This document shows, piece after piece, positions 1 through 5,532 of a stretch of DNA of 5,532 bases (positions are counted from its first letter, which is position 1; each line of letters opens with the position of its first letter). The stretch covers positions 1 to 5,532 of the forward strand of contig JAVEYA010000132.1 in the NCBI GenBank assembly GCA_034003745.1, given 5' to 3'. The DNA is from JAVEYA01 sp034003745. Its GTDB lineage: Bacteria; Bacillota; Peptococcia; DRI-13; PHAD01. The notes beneath the pieces were generated by a model. That model was given only the letters and a program-made list of their open reading frames with translations, was not told where the DNA came from and did no database searches. The position numbers and the translations under genes were made by a program.

Positions 1-37
1 AGAATAGAAATAAATTGTAAATATTAGGATGATAAAT

Positions 38-418
38 ATGGAAAGAACGCTTTGGGGATTAAGAAGATCTGTTGAAAAGATAATCAAAAACAGTCTGGAT
101 TACCTGCATGAGGAAATGTGGGTAAAAGGCTTTGGCCAGGAAGAACAAAAGCGACTGGATGAAAACCAATTTTCTCTCTGTGAGTTGGTTGAATTAGCGC
201 GCCGCGATTGGGAGCATGCGCGTAAAATCTTTGAAGAGTCCAGGGATCCCGACATGGTGGATCATGCGATTTTTGCCATGGAAGCGGCGGAGAGAAAATA
301 TATGTACCTCTTAAAAAAGGCCCGGGAAGAAAAGATCGTGGACTCAAGCTTTGATGGACTGAGACAGATCGGAGGAAGCGAAAACGCCTCCATGCAGCGT
401 ACCGGAGTTAAATCTTAA
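38..418 (+). CDS. yaaL: YaaL-like DUF2508 family protein
   Basis: This is a small soluble protein of unknown biochemical function, 126 residues from the chosen start. The core, about residues 47-99, is charged and helical. It carries DPDMVDHAI at 70-78 and EAAERKYMYLLKKAR at 82-96, the pattern I recognise as the DUF2508/YaaL family. No signal peptide or membrane segment is seen. The N-terminal 45 residues and the C-terminal tail after about residue 100 make it longer than the B. subtilis protein, which I recall as about 75 residues. The start at 38 is chosen because AGGA at 26-29 lies 8 nt upstream of it; the in-frame ATG at 29 overlaps that AGGA and would have no ribosome binding site. In B. 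subtilis yaaL lies between recR and bofA, and bofA does follow here, which supports the call. A terminator at 434-466 ends the unit. Confidence 0.85.
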   Translation: MERTLWGLRRSVEKIIKNSLDYLHEEMWVKGFGQEEQKRLDENQFSLCELVELARRDWEHARKIFEESRDPDMVDHAIFAMEAAERKYMYLLKKAREEKIVDSSFDGLRQIGGSENASMQRTGVKS

Positions 419-433
419 ACGGTTCTCCTTTAG

Positions 434-466
434 AATAACGGCCAGAATATTGGCCGTTATTTTTTT
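434..466 (+). terminator. Intrinsic terminator after yaaL-like gene
   Basis: A perfect 11-bp stem (AATAACGGCCA at 434-444 with TGGCCGTTATT at 451-461) closes a 6-nt loop, and an uninterrupted T run at 460-466 follows. It begins 16 nt after the stop codon. It should end transcription coming from the upstream genes (probably recR-yaaL), so bofA needs its own promoter. Confidence 0.9.
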
Positions 467-477
467 GCTCCGTGCTT

Positions 478-507
478 TTGGCATAATTATTGCAACTATA
501 ATATAAT
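478..507 (+). promoter_or_regulatory. Probable promoter of bofA
   Basis: TTGGCA at 478-483 and a perfect TATAAT at 502-507 are separated by 18 nt and lie just after the terminator. A second, overlapping TATAAT is at 497-502 but is too close to this -35. These are vegetative sigmaA-type elements. The same stretch also loosely resembles a sporulation sigmaE promoter (GCATAAT at 481-487 and AATATAAT at 500-507), which matters because bofA is a mother-cell gene in B. subtilis. The leader would be about 95 nt long. Confidence 0.6.
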
Positions 508-595
508 GAACATGCTCGGCGTTCCACTTTGAAATAGACAAAGCGGTTCTAAAAAGGGGAGGTGGACAATAAGAATAGTACAAAATGATTCTGTT

Positions 596-602
596 GGAGG
601 AA
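596..602 (+). promoter_or_regulatory. Ribosome binding site deciding the bofA start
   Basis: GGAGGAA lies 6-8 nt before the ATG at 609. It favours that ATG over the in-frame ATG at 585. The 585 codon's nearest Shine-Dalgarno-like sequence (AGGGGAGGTGG, 555-565) is 19 nt away, which is too far. That upstream purine-rich block has no well-placed ATG and may be part of the leader or a relic. Confidence 0.85.
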
Positions 603-608
603 GCAGAT

Positions 609-872
609 ATGGAAATCGGCGTTATTCTGGCTACTCTGTTGCTTTTGGTAATCCTTTTTGTCATTGTCAGGGTGCTCTTAGGGCCCCTGAAAGTAATTAC
701 CCGGCTTTTTATCAATTGCGGCATCGCGCTTTTGGTGCTGATTGCGGTGAACTATGCAGGGCTGTATTTCAATTTTCATATCCCCATCAATCCGGTCAGT
801 ATTGTCGGGATTGGGCTGTTGGGGGCGCCTGGTTTTGTGCTGGTGAGCTTTCTGAGTTATCTGTTTATTTAA
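609..872 (+). CDS. bofA: Pro-sigmaK processing inhibitor BofA
   Basis: The product is an 87-residue integral membrane protein, the same length I recall for B. subtilis BofA. In the known system BofA sits in the mother-cell-derived membrane around the forespore. There, with SpoIVFA, it holds the intramembrane protease SpoIVFB inactive until a forespore signal arrives, which times cleavage of pro-sigmaK. Two hydrophobic helices are visible, about residues 4-24 and 33-54, separated by a short basic stretch (K28, R32). The family signature follows: IPINP at 58-62 and GIGLLGAPG at 67-75, close to the B. subtilis IPINP...GFLGIPG. The start at 609 is set by GGAGG at 596. The upstream yaaL-like gene gives conserved context. 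The SpoIVF partners and sigK are not in this window, so the exact role here rests on homology. The stop codon lies inside a 17-bp tandem duplication. Confidence 0.93.
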   Translation: MEIGVILATLLLLVILFVIVRVLLGPLKVITRLFINCGIALLVLIAVNYAGLYFNFHIPINPVSIVGIGLLGAPGFVLVSFLSYLFI

Positions 873-909
873 GAGTACTTGTTATTTAAGAATACTTGTA
901 GATACTTGT
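865..909 (+). repeat. 17-bp tandem duplication plus a third partial copy
   Basis: TTATTTAAGAGTACTTG (865-881) is followed directly by TTATTTAAGAATACTTG (882-898), 16 of 17 bases identical. A third TACTTGT at 903-909 repeats the end of the unit (the others are at 876-882 and 893-899). The first copy includes the last codons and stop of bofA. The second and partial third copies lie in the nifJ upstream region. It looks like a slippage or small duplication event. Confidence 0.85.
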
Positions 910-924
910 GTAATTAACTATAAT
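896..924 (+). promoter_or_regulatory. Possible promoter of nifJ
   Basis: A perfect TATAAT at 919-924 has TTGTAG at 896-901 upstream with a 17-nt spacer. The -35 is poor (3 of 6) and comes from the duplicated repeat unit. Another pairing, TTGTGT at 906-911 with TACTAT at 928-933, is about as weak. The leader would be about 55 nt. No terminator lies between bofA and nifJ, so read-through from bofA is also possible. Confidence 0.45.
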
Positions 925-972
925 TGTTACTATACGTTGCTTTTGGTTAGTGTGTGACGATTAATGGATGTT

Positions 973-977
973 AGGAG
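973..977 (+). promoter_or_regulatory. Ribosome binding site of nifJ
   Basis: AGGAG ends 8 nt before the ATG at 986, a good distance. The GTG at 982 is out of frame and does not compete as a start of this protein. Confidence 0.8.
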
Positions 978-985
978 TGTAGTGA

Positions 986-3900
986 ATGGCGAAAAAAATG
1001 AAAACAATGGATGGTAATACCGCAGCGTCCCATGTGGCTTATGCTTTTACCGATGTTGCGGCCATTTATCCCATTACGCCGTCCTCGACCATGGCGGAAG
1101 TAGTGGATGAGTGGAGCGCTTACGGTCTGAAAAATATTTTCGGACAAACTGTCAGCGTGGCGGAACTGCAATCTGAGGCCGGCGCTGCCGGCGCGGTGCA
1201 CGGTTCTCTTTCGGCCGGTGCTTTGACGACGACCTTTACCGCCTCTCAGGGGCTTTTGCTGATGATTCCGAATATGTATAAAATTGCGGGAGAATTGTTA
1301 CCCGGTGTGTTCCATGTCAGCGCGCGCGCTGTAGCGGGACATGCCCTCTCTATTTTCGGTGACCATTCGGACGTAATGGCCTGCCGTCAGACCGGGTTTG
1401 CCCTCTTGGCTTCGGGCAGCGTCCAGGAAGTCATGGATTTGGGCTCGGTGGCGCATCTGGCCGCCATCAAGGCCCGGGTACCTTTCCTGCATTTCTTTGA
1501 CGGCTTCAGAACCTCCCATGAGGTGCAAAAAATTGAAACAGTGGATTATAAGGACCTGGCCAGACTGGTGGATTGGGAGGCGATTAACGCTTTCCGCAGC
1601 CGGGCCCTGTCCCCGGAACACCCTTATACCAAGGGGACCGCGCAAAATCCGGATATTTTCTTCCAGGCCAAGGAAGCTGCCAATAAGTATTATGAAGCGG
1701 TGCCGGATATTGTGGCAAATTACCTGGCTCAGATCAGCAAACTCACCGGACGGGAGTATCTGCCTTTCAATTATTATGGGGATCCGGAAGCGGAGAATAT
1801 TATCATAGCGATGGGTTCTGTTTGTGAAACTATTGAAGAGACCATCGATTATTTACGGGCCAAAGGCCAAAAAGTGGGCGTAATTAAAGTCCATCTGTAT
1901 CGTCCCTTCTCCGCCAAATATTTCTTTAATGTCCTGCCCAAAACAGTCAAGAGAATTGCTGTCCTTGACCGGACCAAAGAAGCCGGCAGCCTCGGCGAGC
2001 CGCTTTATCAGGATATCTGTACCGTCTTCTTCGGCCAAAAAGACGCCCCGCTGATTGTAGGCGGCCGATACGGTCTGGGCTCCAAGGATACCACTCCCAC
2101 GCAAATCAAAGCGGTCTTTGACAATCTGGCCGCTCAGGAACCGAGAAACGGCTTCACTCTCGGCATTATAGATGATGTAACCTCTTTGAACCTGCCGCTG
2201 GGCACGGCGATCAACGCTGCTCCGGAAGGCACCACCCGCTGTAAATTTTGGGGAATGGGTTCGGACGGCACGGTGGGCGCCAATAAGGACGCCATCAAAA
2301 TTATCGGAGACAAGACCAATCTATATGCGCAAGGGTATTTTGTTTACGATTCCAAAAAATCCGGCGGCGTCACCATTTCACACCTCAGATTCGGCAAAAA
2401 ACCCATTAAGTCTACTTACTTGATTGATGAAGCAGACTTTATCGCCTGCCATAAACAATCCTATATCGACCAGTTTAAACTCTTGGAAGGCTTGAAGCCG
2501 GGCGGTATCTTCCTGCTGAACTGCAACTGGCAGTTGGGGGAACTCTCGGAGAAACTGCCGGCGGAAATCAAGAAATATCTGGCGGATAATCAGATACACT
2601 TCTATATTATAGACGCCGTGAAAATTGCCACGGAGGTCGGCCTGGGCGGCAGAATCAACATGGTCATGCAGACGGCTTTCTTCAAGCTGGCCAATGTTAT
2701 CCCCATTGATGACGCCATTTTGTACCTGAAAGAAGCCATTGAAAAGACCTACGGCAAAAAAGGCGGCAAAATCGTCACCATGAACCAGGCCGCAGTGGAT
2801 AAAGCTATCGAAGCATTGGTCAAAGTAGCCGTGCCGGCTGACTGGTCCGCTCCGGCTGTGGATGAAGCGGCTGCCGCCAAGGAAGCGCCGGAATTCATCA
2901 AGAACGTTGTCTTTCCCATGAACGCGCAGCAGGGCGACAAACTGCCGGTCAGCGCCTTTGTCGGACGTGAAGACGGCTCCTTCCCCCATGGAACGGCGGC
3001 TTATGAAAAGCGCTGCATCGCCATCGATGTACCGGAATGGCAGATTGATAACTGTATTCAATGCAATCAGTGCTCCTATGTCTGCCCGCACGCGGCCATT
3101 CGGCCCGTACTGCTGGACGAGAAGGAACAGGCCCAAGCGCCGGAAGGCTTTGTTGCCAAGAAAGCCATCGGCAAGCAGCTCGAAGGCCTGACCTACCGCA
3201 TTCAGGTCAGCCCGCTGGATTGTACGGGCTGTGGCAGTTGCGTCAGCGTTTGCCCCGCCAAGCAAAAGGCCCTCGTCTTAAAGCCGGTGGCGGAACAAGT
3301 GACCGCGGAAGGCGCCAATTGGGAATACGCCCTGACCGTGAAGATAAAAGATAACCTTTGGAACCTGAACAGCGTAAAAGGCAGCCAGTTTGCCCAGCCT
3401 TTACTGGAATTCTCCGGCGCCTGCGCCGGTTGCGGCGAAACGCCCTATGCCAAACTGATTACCCAATTGTTCGGGGACAGAATGATTATCGCCAACGCCA
3501 CCGGCTGCTCTTCCATCTGGGGGGCTTCGGCGCCCAGTACGCCCTATTGCCAAAACGCGCAGGGGCAAGGACCGGCCTGGGCCAATTCCCTTTTTGAGGA
3601 TAACGCCGAATATGGGTACGGCATGGTGCTGGCTTATAAACAAATTCGTCATAAATTGGCCGACCTGATGACCGCAGCCTTAAAAGCGGATATTAAGGAT
3701 GATTTGAAGGACGCTCTGCAGGAATGGCTGGCCGGGAAAGACGACGCAGCCGCCAGCAAGGCAGCCAAAGCGAAGCTTCTGCCGCTCCTGGAACAAAACG
3801 CCTCCATATCTCAGATCGCGGAAATCCTTAAGCTGAAGGATTATTTGGTCAAACCGTCCCATTGGATTCTCGGCGGGGACGGCTGGGCCTATGATATCGG

Positions 3901-4498
3901 CTACGGCGGTCTGGACCATGTCCTGGCCTCGGGTGAAGATCTGAACGTGCTGGTCTTTGATACGGAAGTCTATTCCAATACCGGCGGGCAGTCTTCCAAA
4001 TCGACGCCCACCGGCGCGATTGCCAAGTTCGCCGCCTCCGGGAAAAAGGTCAGCAAAAAAGACCTGGGCTTAATGGCCACCACCTATGGCTATGTCTATG
4101 TAGCGCAGGTCGCTATGGGCGCGGACCAGAACCAGTTGATCAAAGCCATCCAGGAAGCGGAAAGCTATAAAGGGCCGTCTTTGATCATCGCTTATGCGCC
4201 CTGCATCAACCACGGCATCAAAATCGGCATGGGCGCTTCCCAGGAAGAAGAAAAGAAAGCCGTGCAGGCCGGTTACTGGCATCTCTATCGCCACAATCCC
4301 GAGCTGGCTAAAGAGGGCAAGAATCCTTTTATACTGGATTCCAAGGAGCCGTCCGCATCCTTCCGTGACTTCCTCTTGGGCGAAGTACGCTATTCCTCAC
4401 TGGTAAGCCAGTTCCCCGAAGCTGCGGAAGAACTGTTTGCCAAAGCGGAAGAAGCCGCACAGGCCAGACTGGCCAGGTACAAGAAGCTGGCGAATTAA
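986..4498 (+). CDS. nifJ: Pyruvate:ferredoxin (flavodoxin) oxidoreductase
   Basis: This 1170-residue single-chain cytosolic enzyme interconverts pyruvate plus CoA and acetyl-CoA plus CO2, passing two electrons to ferredoxin or flavodoxin. In anaerobes it feeds acetate formation, hydrogenases or other reductive pathways. The order matches the Desulfovibrio africanus enzyme. The N-terminal domain has YPITPSS at 28-34, with T31, E64 and R114 at the known pyruvate/TPP positions. GLGSKDTTPTQ at about 363-373 and GMGSDGTVGANKD follow in the middle domains. The two-cluster ferredoxin domain has Cys690/693/696/700 and Cys746/749/752/756. The TPP domain has Cys813/816/841 and Cys1073 for the proximal cluster, GGDGW at 963-967 and NTGGQ at 998-1002. 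The chain lacks most of the C-terminal extension of the roughly 1230-residue D. africanus protein, as is usual for clostridial enzymes. No frameshift or missing ligand is seen. Preference for pyruvate over another 2-oxoacid is inferred from the family. Confidence 0.98.
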   Translation: MAKKMKTMDGNTAASHVAYAFTDVAAIYPITPSSTMAEVVDEWSAYGLKNIFGQTVSVAELQSEAGAAGAVHGSLSAGALTTTFTASQGLLLMIPNMYKIAGELLPGVFHVSARAVAGHALSIFGDHSDVMACRQTGFALLASGSVQEVMDLGSVAHLAAIKARVPFLHFFDGFRTSHEVQKIETVDYKDLARLVDWEAINAFRSRALSPEHPYTKGTAQNPDIFFQAKEAANKYYEAVPDIVANYLAQISKLTGREYLPFNYYGDPEAENIIIAMGSVCETIEETIDYLRAKGQKVGVIKVHLYRPFSAKYFFNVLPKTVKRIAVLDRTKEAGSLGEPLYQDICTVFFGQKDAPLIVGGRYGLGSKDTTPTQIKAVFDNLAAQEPRNGFTLGIIDDVTSLNLPLGTAINAAPEGTTRCKFWGMGSDGTVGANKDAIKIIGDKTNLYAQGYFVYDSKKSGGVTISHLRFGKKPIKSTYLIDEADFIACHKQSYIDQFKLLEGLKPGGIFLLNCNWQLGELSEKLPAEIKKYLADNQIHFYIIDAVKIATEVGLGGRINMVMQTAFFKLANVIPIDDAILYLKEAIEKTYGKKGGKIVTMNQAAVDKAIEALVKVAVPADWSAPAVDEAAAAKEAPEFIKNVVFPMNAQQGDKLPVSAFVGREDGSFPHGTAAYEKRCIAIDVPEWQIDNCIQCNQCSYVCPHAAIRPVLLDEKEQAQAPEGFVAKKAIGKQLEGLTYRIQVSPLDCTGCGSCVSVCPAKQKALVLKPVAEQVTAEGANWEYALTVKIKDNLWNLNSVKGSQFAQPLLEFSGACAGCGETPYAKLITQLFGDRMIIANATGCSSIWGASAPSTPYCQNAQGQGPAWANSLFEDNAEYGYGMVLAYKQIRHKLADLMTAALKADIKDDLKDALQEWLAGKDDAAASKAAKAKLLPLLEQNASISQIAEILKLKDYLVKPSHWILGGDGWAYDIGYGGLDHVLASGEDLNVLVFDTEVYSNTGGQSSKSTPTGAIAKFAASGKKVSKKDLGLMATTYGYVYVAQVAMGADQNQLIKAIQEAESYKGPSLIIAYAPCINHGIKIGMGASQEEEKKAVQAGYWHLYRHNPELAKEGKNPFILDSKEPSASFRDFLLGEVRYSSLVSQFPEAAEELFAKAEEAAQARLARYKKLAN

Positions 4499-4526
4499 GC
4501 AACCATAAAATAGGTATTGAAATCTT

Positions 4527-4560
4527 AAATGGCTGCCGGGGTCTTCGGCAGCCATTTACT
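4527..4560 (+). terminator. Hairpin terminator after nifJ
   Basis: AAATGGCTGCCG (4527-4538) pairs with CGGCAGCCATTT (4546-4557), a 12-bp stem with a 7-nt loop, starting 28 nt after the stop codon. The T tract is short and broken (TTTACTT), so termination may be partial. Some nifJ transcripts could then run into the P-loop gene. Confidence 0.75.
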
Positions 4561-4588
4561 TATCGAATGGCAAGTTTTATCGTATAAT
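4556..4588 (+). promoter_or_regulatory. Possible promoter of the P-loop NTPase gene
   Basis: A perfect TATAAT at 4583-4588 lies 35 nt before the start codon. Only weak -35 candidates exist upstream (TTACTT at 4556-4561 or TTATCG at 4560-4565), and they overlap the end of the terminator hairpin. If it is real, it gives low or activator-dependent expression. Read-through from nifJ is the alternative. Confidence 0.4.
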
Positions 4589-4623
4589 AAGGAAAGTCAC
4601 CATTTTTAGTTAGAAGGGTTGGG

Positions 4624-5295
4624 ATGGATATTTCTCGTGTTGTGGAAGCCTATGTAGGTGAATATGCCAGCGGCAAAAGCGAAGTCGCTTTGAACCGGGC
4701 GCTTGCTTTATTAAAGGAAGGACGCCGGCCGGTTACGCTGGTTGACTTTGATTTGGTCGAACCTTTTTATACCCTGCGTCCGATTAAAGAAGAACTAAAA
4801 CAAAAGGGCCTCGAGGTAATCGCCTGGGATACCCGAGAGACTGTGGGCTTAGGGGAAGCGGGGTCGCTGATTAAGCCGGAAATGCGCTGGGTGATGAAAA
4901 GAGAAGGCGATGTTATTCTGGACGTCGGCTATGGGATTGCCGGCGCGCGTAAGCTTGGCTTAGTCGAAGGCGCGCTGGAAGGCAATGAATTGCAGATTTA
5001 TGTGGTGGTTAATATTGCCCGCCCCATTACCGGAAGCATGCAGGATATTGTGGAGTATGTAAATTCATTGGGCCCGGTGCATGGATTAATTAATAATTCG
5101 CATTTGGGGGATGATACTGATATCGAGGTTATCGAAGAAGGCGCCAAAGTAATCAGCGAAGCGGCTCATCGTTTAAATCTTCCCGTCATGTGGACCTCTG
5201 CCGAAACCAAATTCAGAACAAATCTGGGTGAGCGAGACAGTGTGGGAAACCCGGTCAGATATGTAGAACGATATATGCACCGCACCTTCTGGTGA
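4624..5295 (+). CDS. P-loop NTPase of MinD/ParA/CobQ-like class, function unknown
   Basis: This is a 223-residue soluble protein. The nucleotide-binding fold is clear. Walker A is GEYASGKS at 12-19, of the ordinary GxxxxGKS type without the extra lysine of ParA/MinD. VDFDLVEPFY at 40-49 has acidic D41/D43 where this class places its switch I residues. Walker B is VILDVG at 97-102, with D100. Later segments VVVNIARP (126-133) and GLINNSHLG (153-161) resemble the strands near the nucleotide base in CobB/dethiobiotin-type proteins. No transmembrane segment is seen. There is not one cysteine, which argues against an Fe-S carrier (ApbC/NBP35) or CooC-type metal chaperone. The ATG at 4624 has AAGGG at 4614-4618; there is no in-frame start between it and the upstream stop at 4588. 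It follows nifJ after a hairpin and precedes a probable rRNA operon, so context gives no firm job. I do not assign a function. Confidence 0.85.
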   Translation: MDISRVVEAYVGEYASGKSEVALNRALALLKEGRRPVTLVDFDLVEPFYTLRPIKEELKQKGLEVIAWDTRETVGLGEAGSLIKPEMRWVMKREGDVILDVGYGIAGARKLGLVEGALEGNELQIYVVVNIARPITGSMQDIVEYVNSLGPVHGLINNSHLGDDTDIEVIEEGAKVISEAAHRLNLPVMWTSAETKFRTNLGERDSVGNPVRYVERYMHRTFW

Positions 5296-5354
5296 TTGAA
5301 AAATTAAGATTCTTTATGCATAAAAAAATAATAAAGTTACAGCCCTAAAATAGA

Positions 5355-5383
5355 TTGACACTCAAAAGTGTCTATGATAATAT
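5355..5383 (+). promoter_or_regulatory. Strong promoter P1 upstream of probable rRNA operon
   Basis: A perfect TTGACA at 5355-5360, a 17-nt spacer and TAATAT at 5378-5383, preceded by TGA (an extended -10). AT-rich DNA with A tracts lies upstream (about 5321-5352) and could act as an UP element. An alternative -10, TATAAC at 5381-5386, would give a 20-nt spacer. The start point would be near 5390, and no terminator is seen before P2. Confidence 0.8.
5357..5372. promoter_or_regulatory. Perfect inverted repeat inside promoter P1
   Basis: GACACT (5357-5362) and AGTGTC (5367-5372) are perfect inverted copies around the 4-nt CAAA. The left arm includes four bases of the -35 hexamer and the right arm ends five bases before the -10. 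This placement suits an operator for a dimeric DNA-binding protein. The regulator is unknown, and chance cannot be ruled out for a 6-bp arm. Confidence 0.5.
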
Positions 5384-5462
5384 AACACATGTCGCTGTTT
5401 TAAGCGGAAAAGCGCTGAACGCCTATGAAGAGCCGGACGGGGAGTTTCCAGAAACAACCTGA

Positions 5463-5491
5463 TTGACACCGAATAGGAAGCGTGGTAAGAT
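5463..5491 (+). promoter_or_regulatory. Strong promoter P2 upstream of probable rRNA operon
   Basis: A perfect TTGACA at 5463-5468, a 17-nt spacer and TAAGAT at 5486-5491, preceded by TGG (an extended -10). The layout is the same as P1, 108 bp upstream, but without its inverted repeat. Tandem strong promoters shortly before a boxA-like leader are typical of Firmicute rRNA operons. Transcription would start near 5498, at a short CCGC/GCGG dyad (5498-5501 and 5510-5513). Confidence 0.8.
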
Positions 5492-5515
5492 ATGATTCCG
5501 CGCTAAGAAGCGGCC

Positions 5516-5532
5516 TGGTCTTTGAAAACTGA
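5516..5532 (+). promoter_or_regulatory. boxA-like rRNA leader motif, cut by window end
   Basis: TGGTCTTTGAAAACTGA matches the TCTTTGAAAACT sequence that I know from leaders just before 16S rRNA in many Firmicutes. There it includes the boxA antitermination site bound by NusB/NusE. It lies about 20 nt after the expected P2 start. The 16S rRNA gene itself is not in the window; its presence downstream is inferred. Confidence 0.75.

Noticed and set aside
29..37. ATG at 29 as the start of the yaaL-like gene
   Set aside because: It overlaps the only Shine-Dalgarno-like AGGA (26-29). The ATG at 38 has that site at the right distance.
585..608. ATG at 585 as the start of bofA
   Set aside because: There is no properly spaced ribosome binding site. 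The ATG at 609 follows GGAGG and gives the usual 87-residue length.
906..930. Rex- or FNR-like operator before nifJ
   Set aside because: TTGTGTAATTAACTATAA looks superficially like a redox-regulator site, but its two halves are poor inverted copies, so it is not supported.
638..947. GTTGCTTTTGGT occurring at 638-649 and 936-947
   Set aside because: About one exact 12-base repeat is expected by chance in a window this size, and one copy is inside bofA coding sequence.
2378..3265. A 295-codon open frame on the minus strand
   Set aside because: It lies fully inside nifJ, antisense to a certain gene, and its translation shows no recognisable domain. It is a by-product of nifJ codon use.
5313..5324. 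Palindrome TTTATGCATAAA as a terminator of the P-loop gene
   Set aside because: It has no loop and only weak A/T pairs, followed by A rather than T runs on this strand, so it is not a convincing intrinsic terminator.
5425..5466. Tiny open frame of 13 residues between P1 and P2
   Set aside because: It has no ribosome binding site and its stop overlaps the P2 -35. It is best seen as rRNA leader sequence.

Overview
The window looks like chromosomal backbone from an anaerobic, endospore-forming Firmicute (Clostridia or Negativicutes type; the species is not recognisable from sequence alone). The reasons are a BofA homologue, whose only known role is in sporulation; a single-chain clostridial-type pyruvate:ferredoxin oxidoreductase; a DUF2508/YaaL protein, a family known from Firmicutes; and strong TTGACA-type promoters in AT-rich spacers. 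All genes lie on the + strand. No mobile element, CRISPR array, tRNA or clear pseudogene is visible.

Left part (1-985): a yaaL-like gene (38-418) ends in a strong intrinsic terminator. A good promoter-like sequence follows, and then bofA (609-872), an 87-residue two-helix membrane protein that inhibits pro-sigmaK processing. A 17-bp tandem duplication covers the bofA stop codon and runs into the leader of the next gene.

Centre (986-4498): nifJ encodes a complete 1170-residue pyruvate:ferredoxin (flavodoxin) oxidoreductase. All catalytic residues and the cysteines for three [4Fe-4S] clusters are present. A hairpin follows it.

Right part (4499-5532): a 223-residue P-loop NTPase of the MinD/ParA/CobQ-like class with no assigned function (4624-5295). 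It is followed by 237 bp without a convincing gene. This spacer holds two strong promoters of the same design (TTGACA, 17-nt spacer, TGn extended -10) and ends in a boxA-like TCTTTGAAAACTGA motif. That arrangement is the usual leader of a Firmicute rRNA operon, so a 16S rRNA gene very probably starts just beyond the right edge.

From memory, Bacillus subtilis has recR-yaaL-bofA-rrnA near the replication origin. The window reads as the same origin-proximal neighbourhood, with nifJ and the P-loop gene between bofA and rrn. Each gene appears to be its own transcription unit, so the genes share a location more than an operon. Their jobs are sporulation checkpoint control (bofA), central anaerobic carbon and electron metabolism (nifJ) and translation capacity (rrn).

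I see no new multi-gene system here. The items most worth a second look are the cysteine-free P-loop NTPase, the perfect dyad inside the upstream rrn promoter, and the duplication at the end of bofA.
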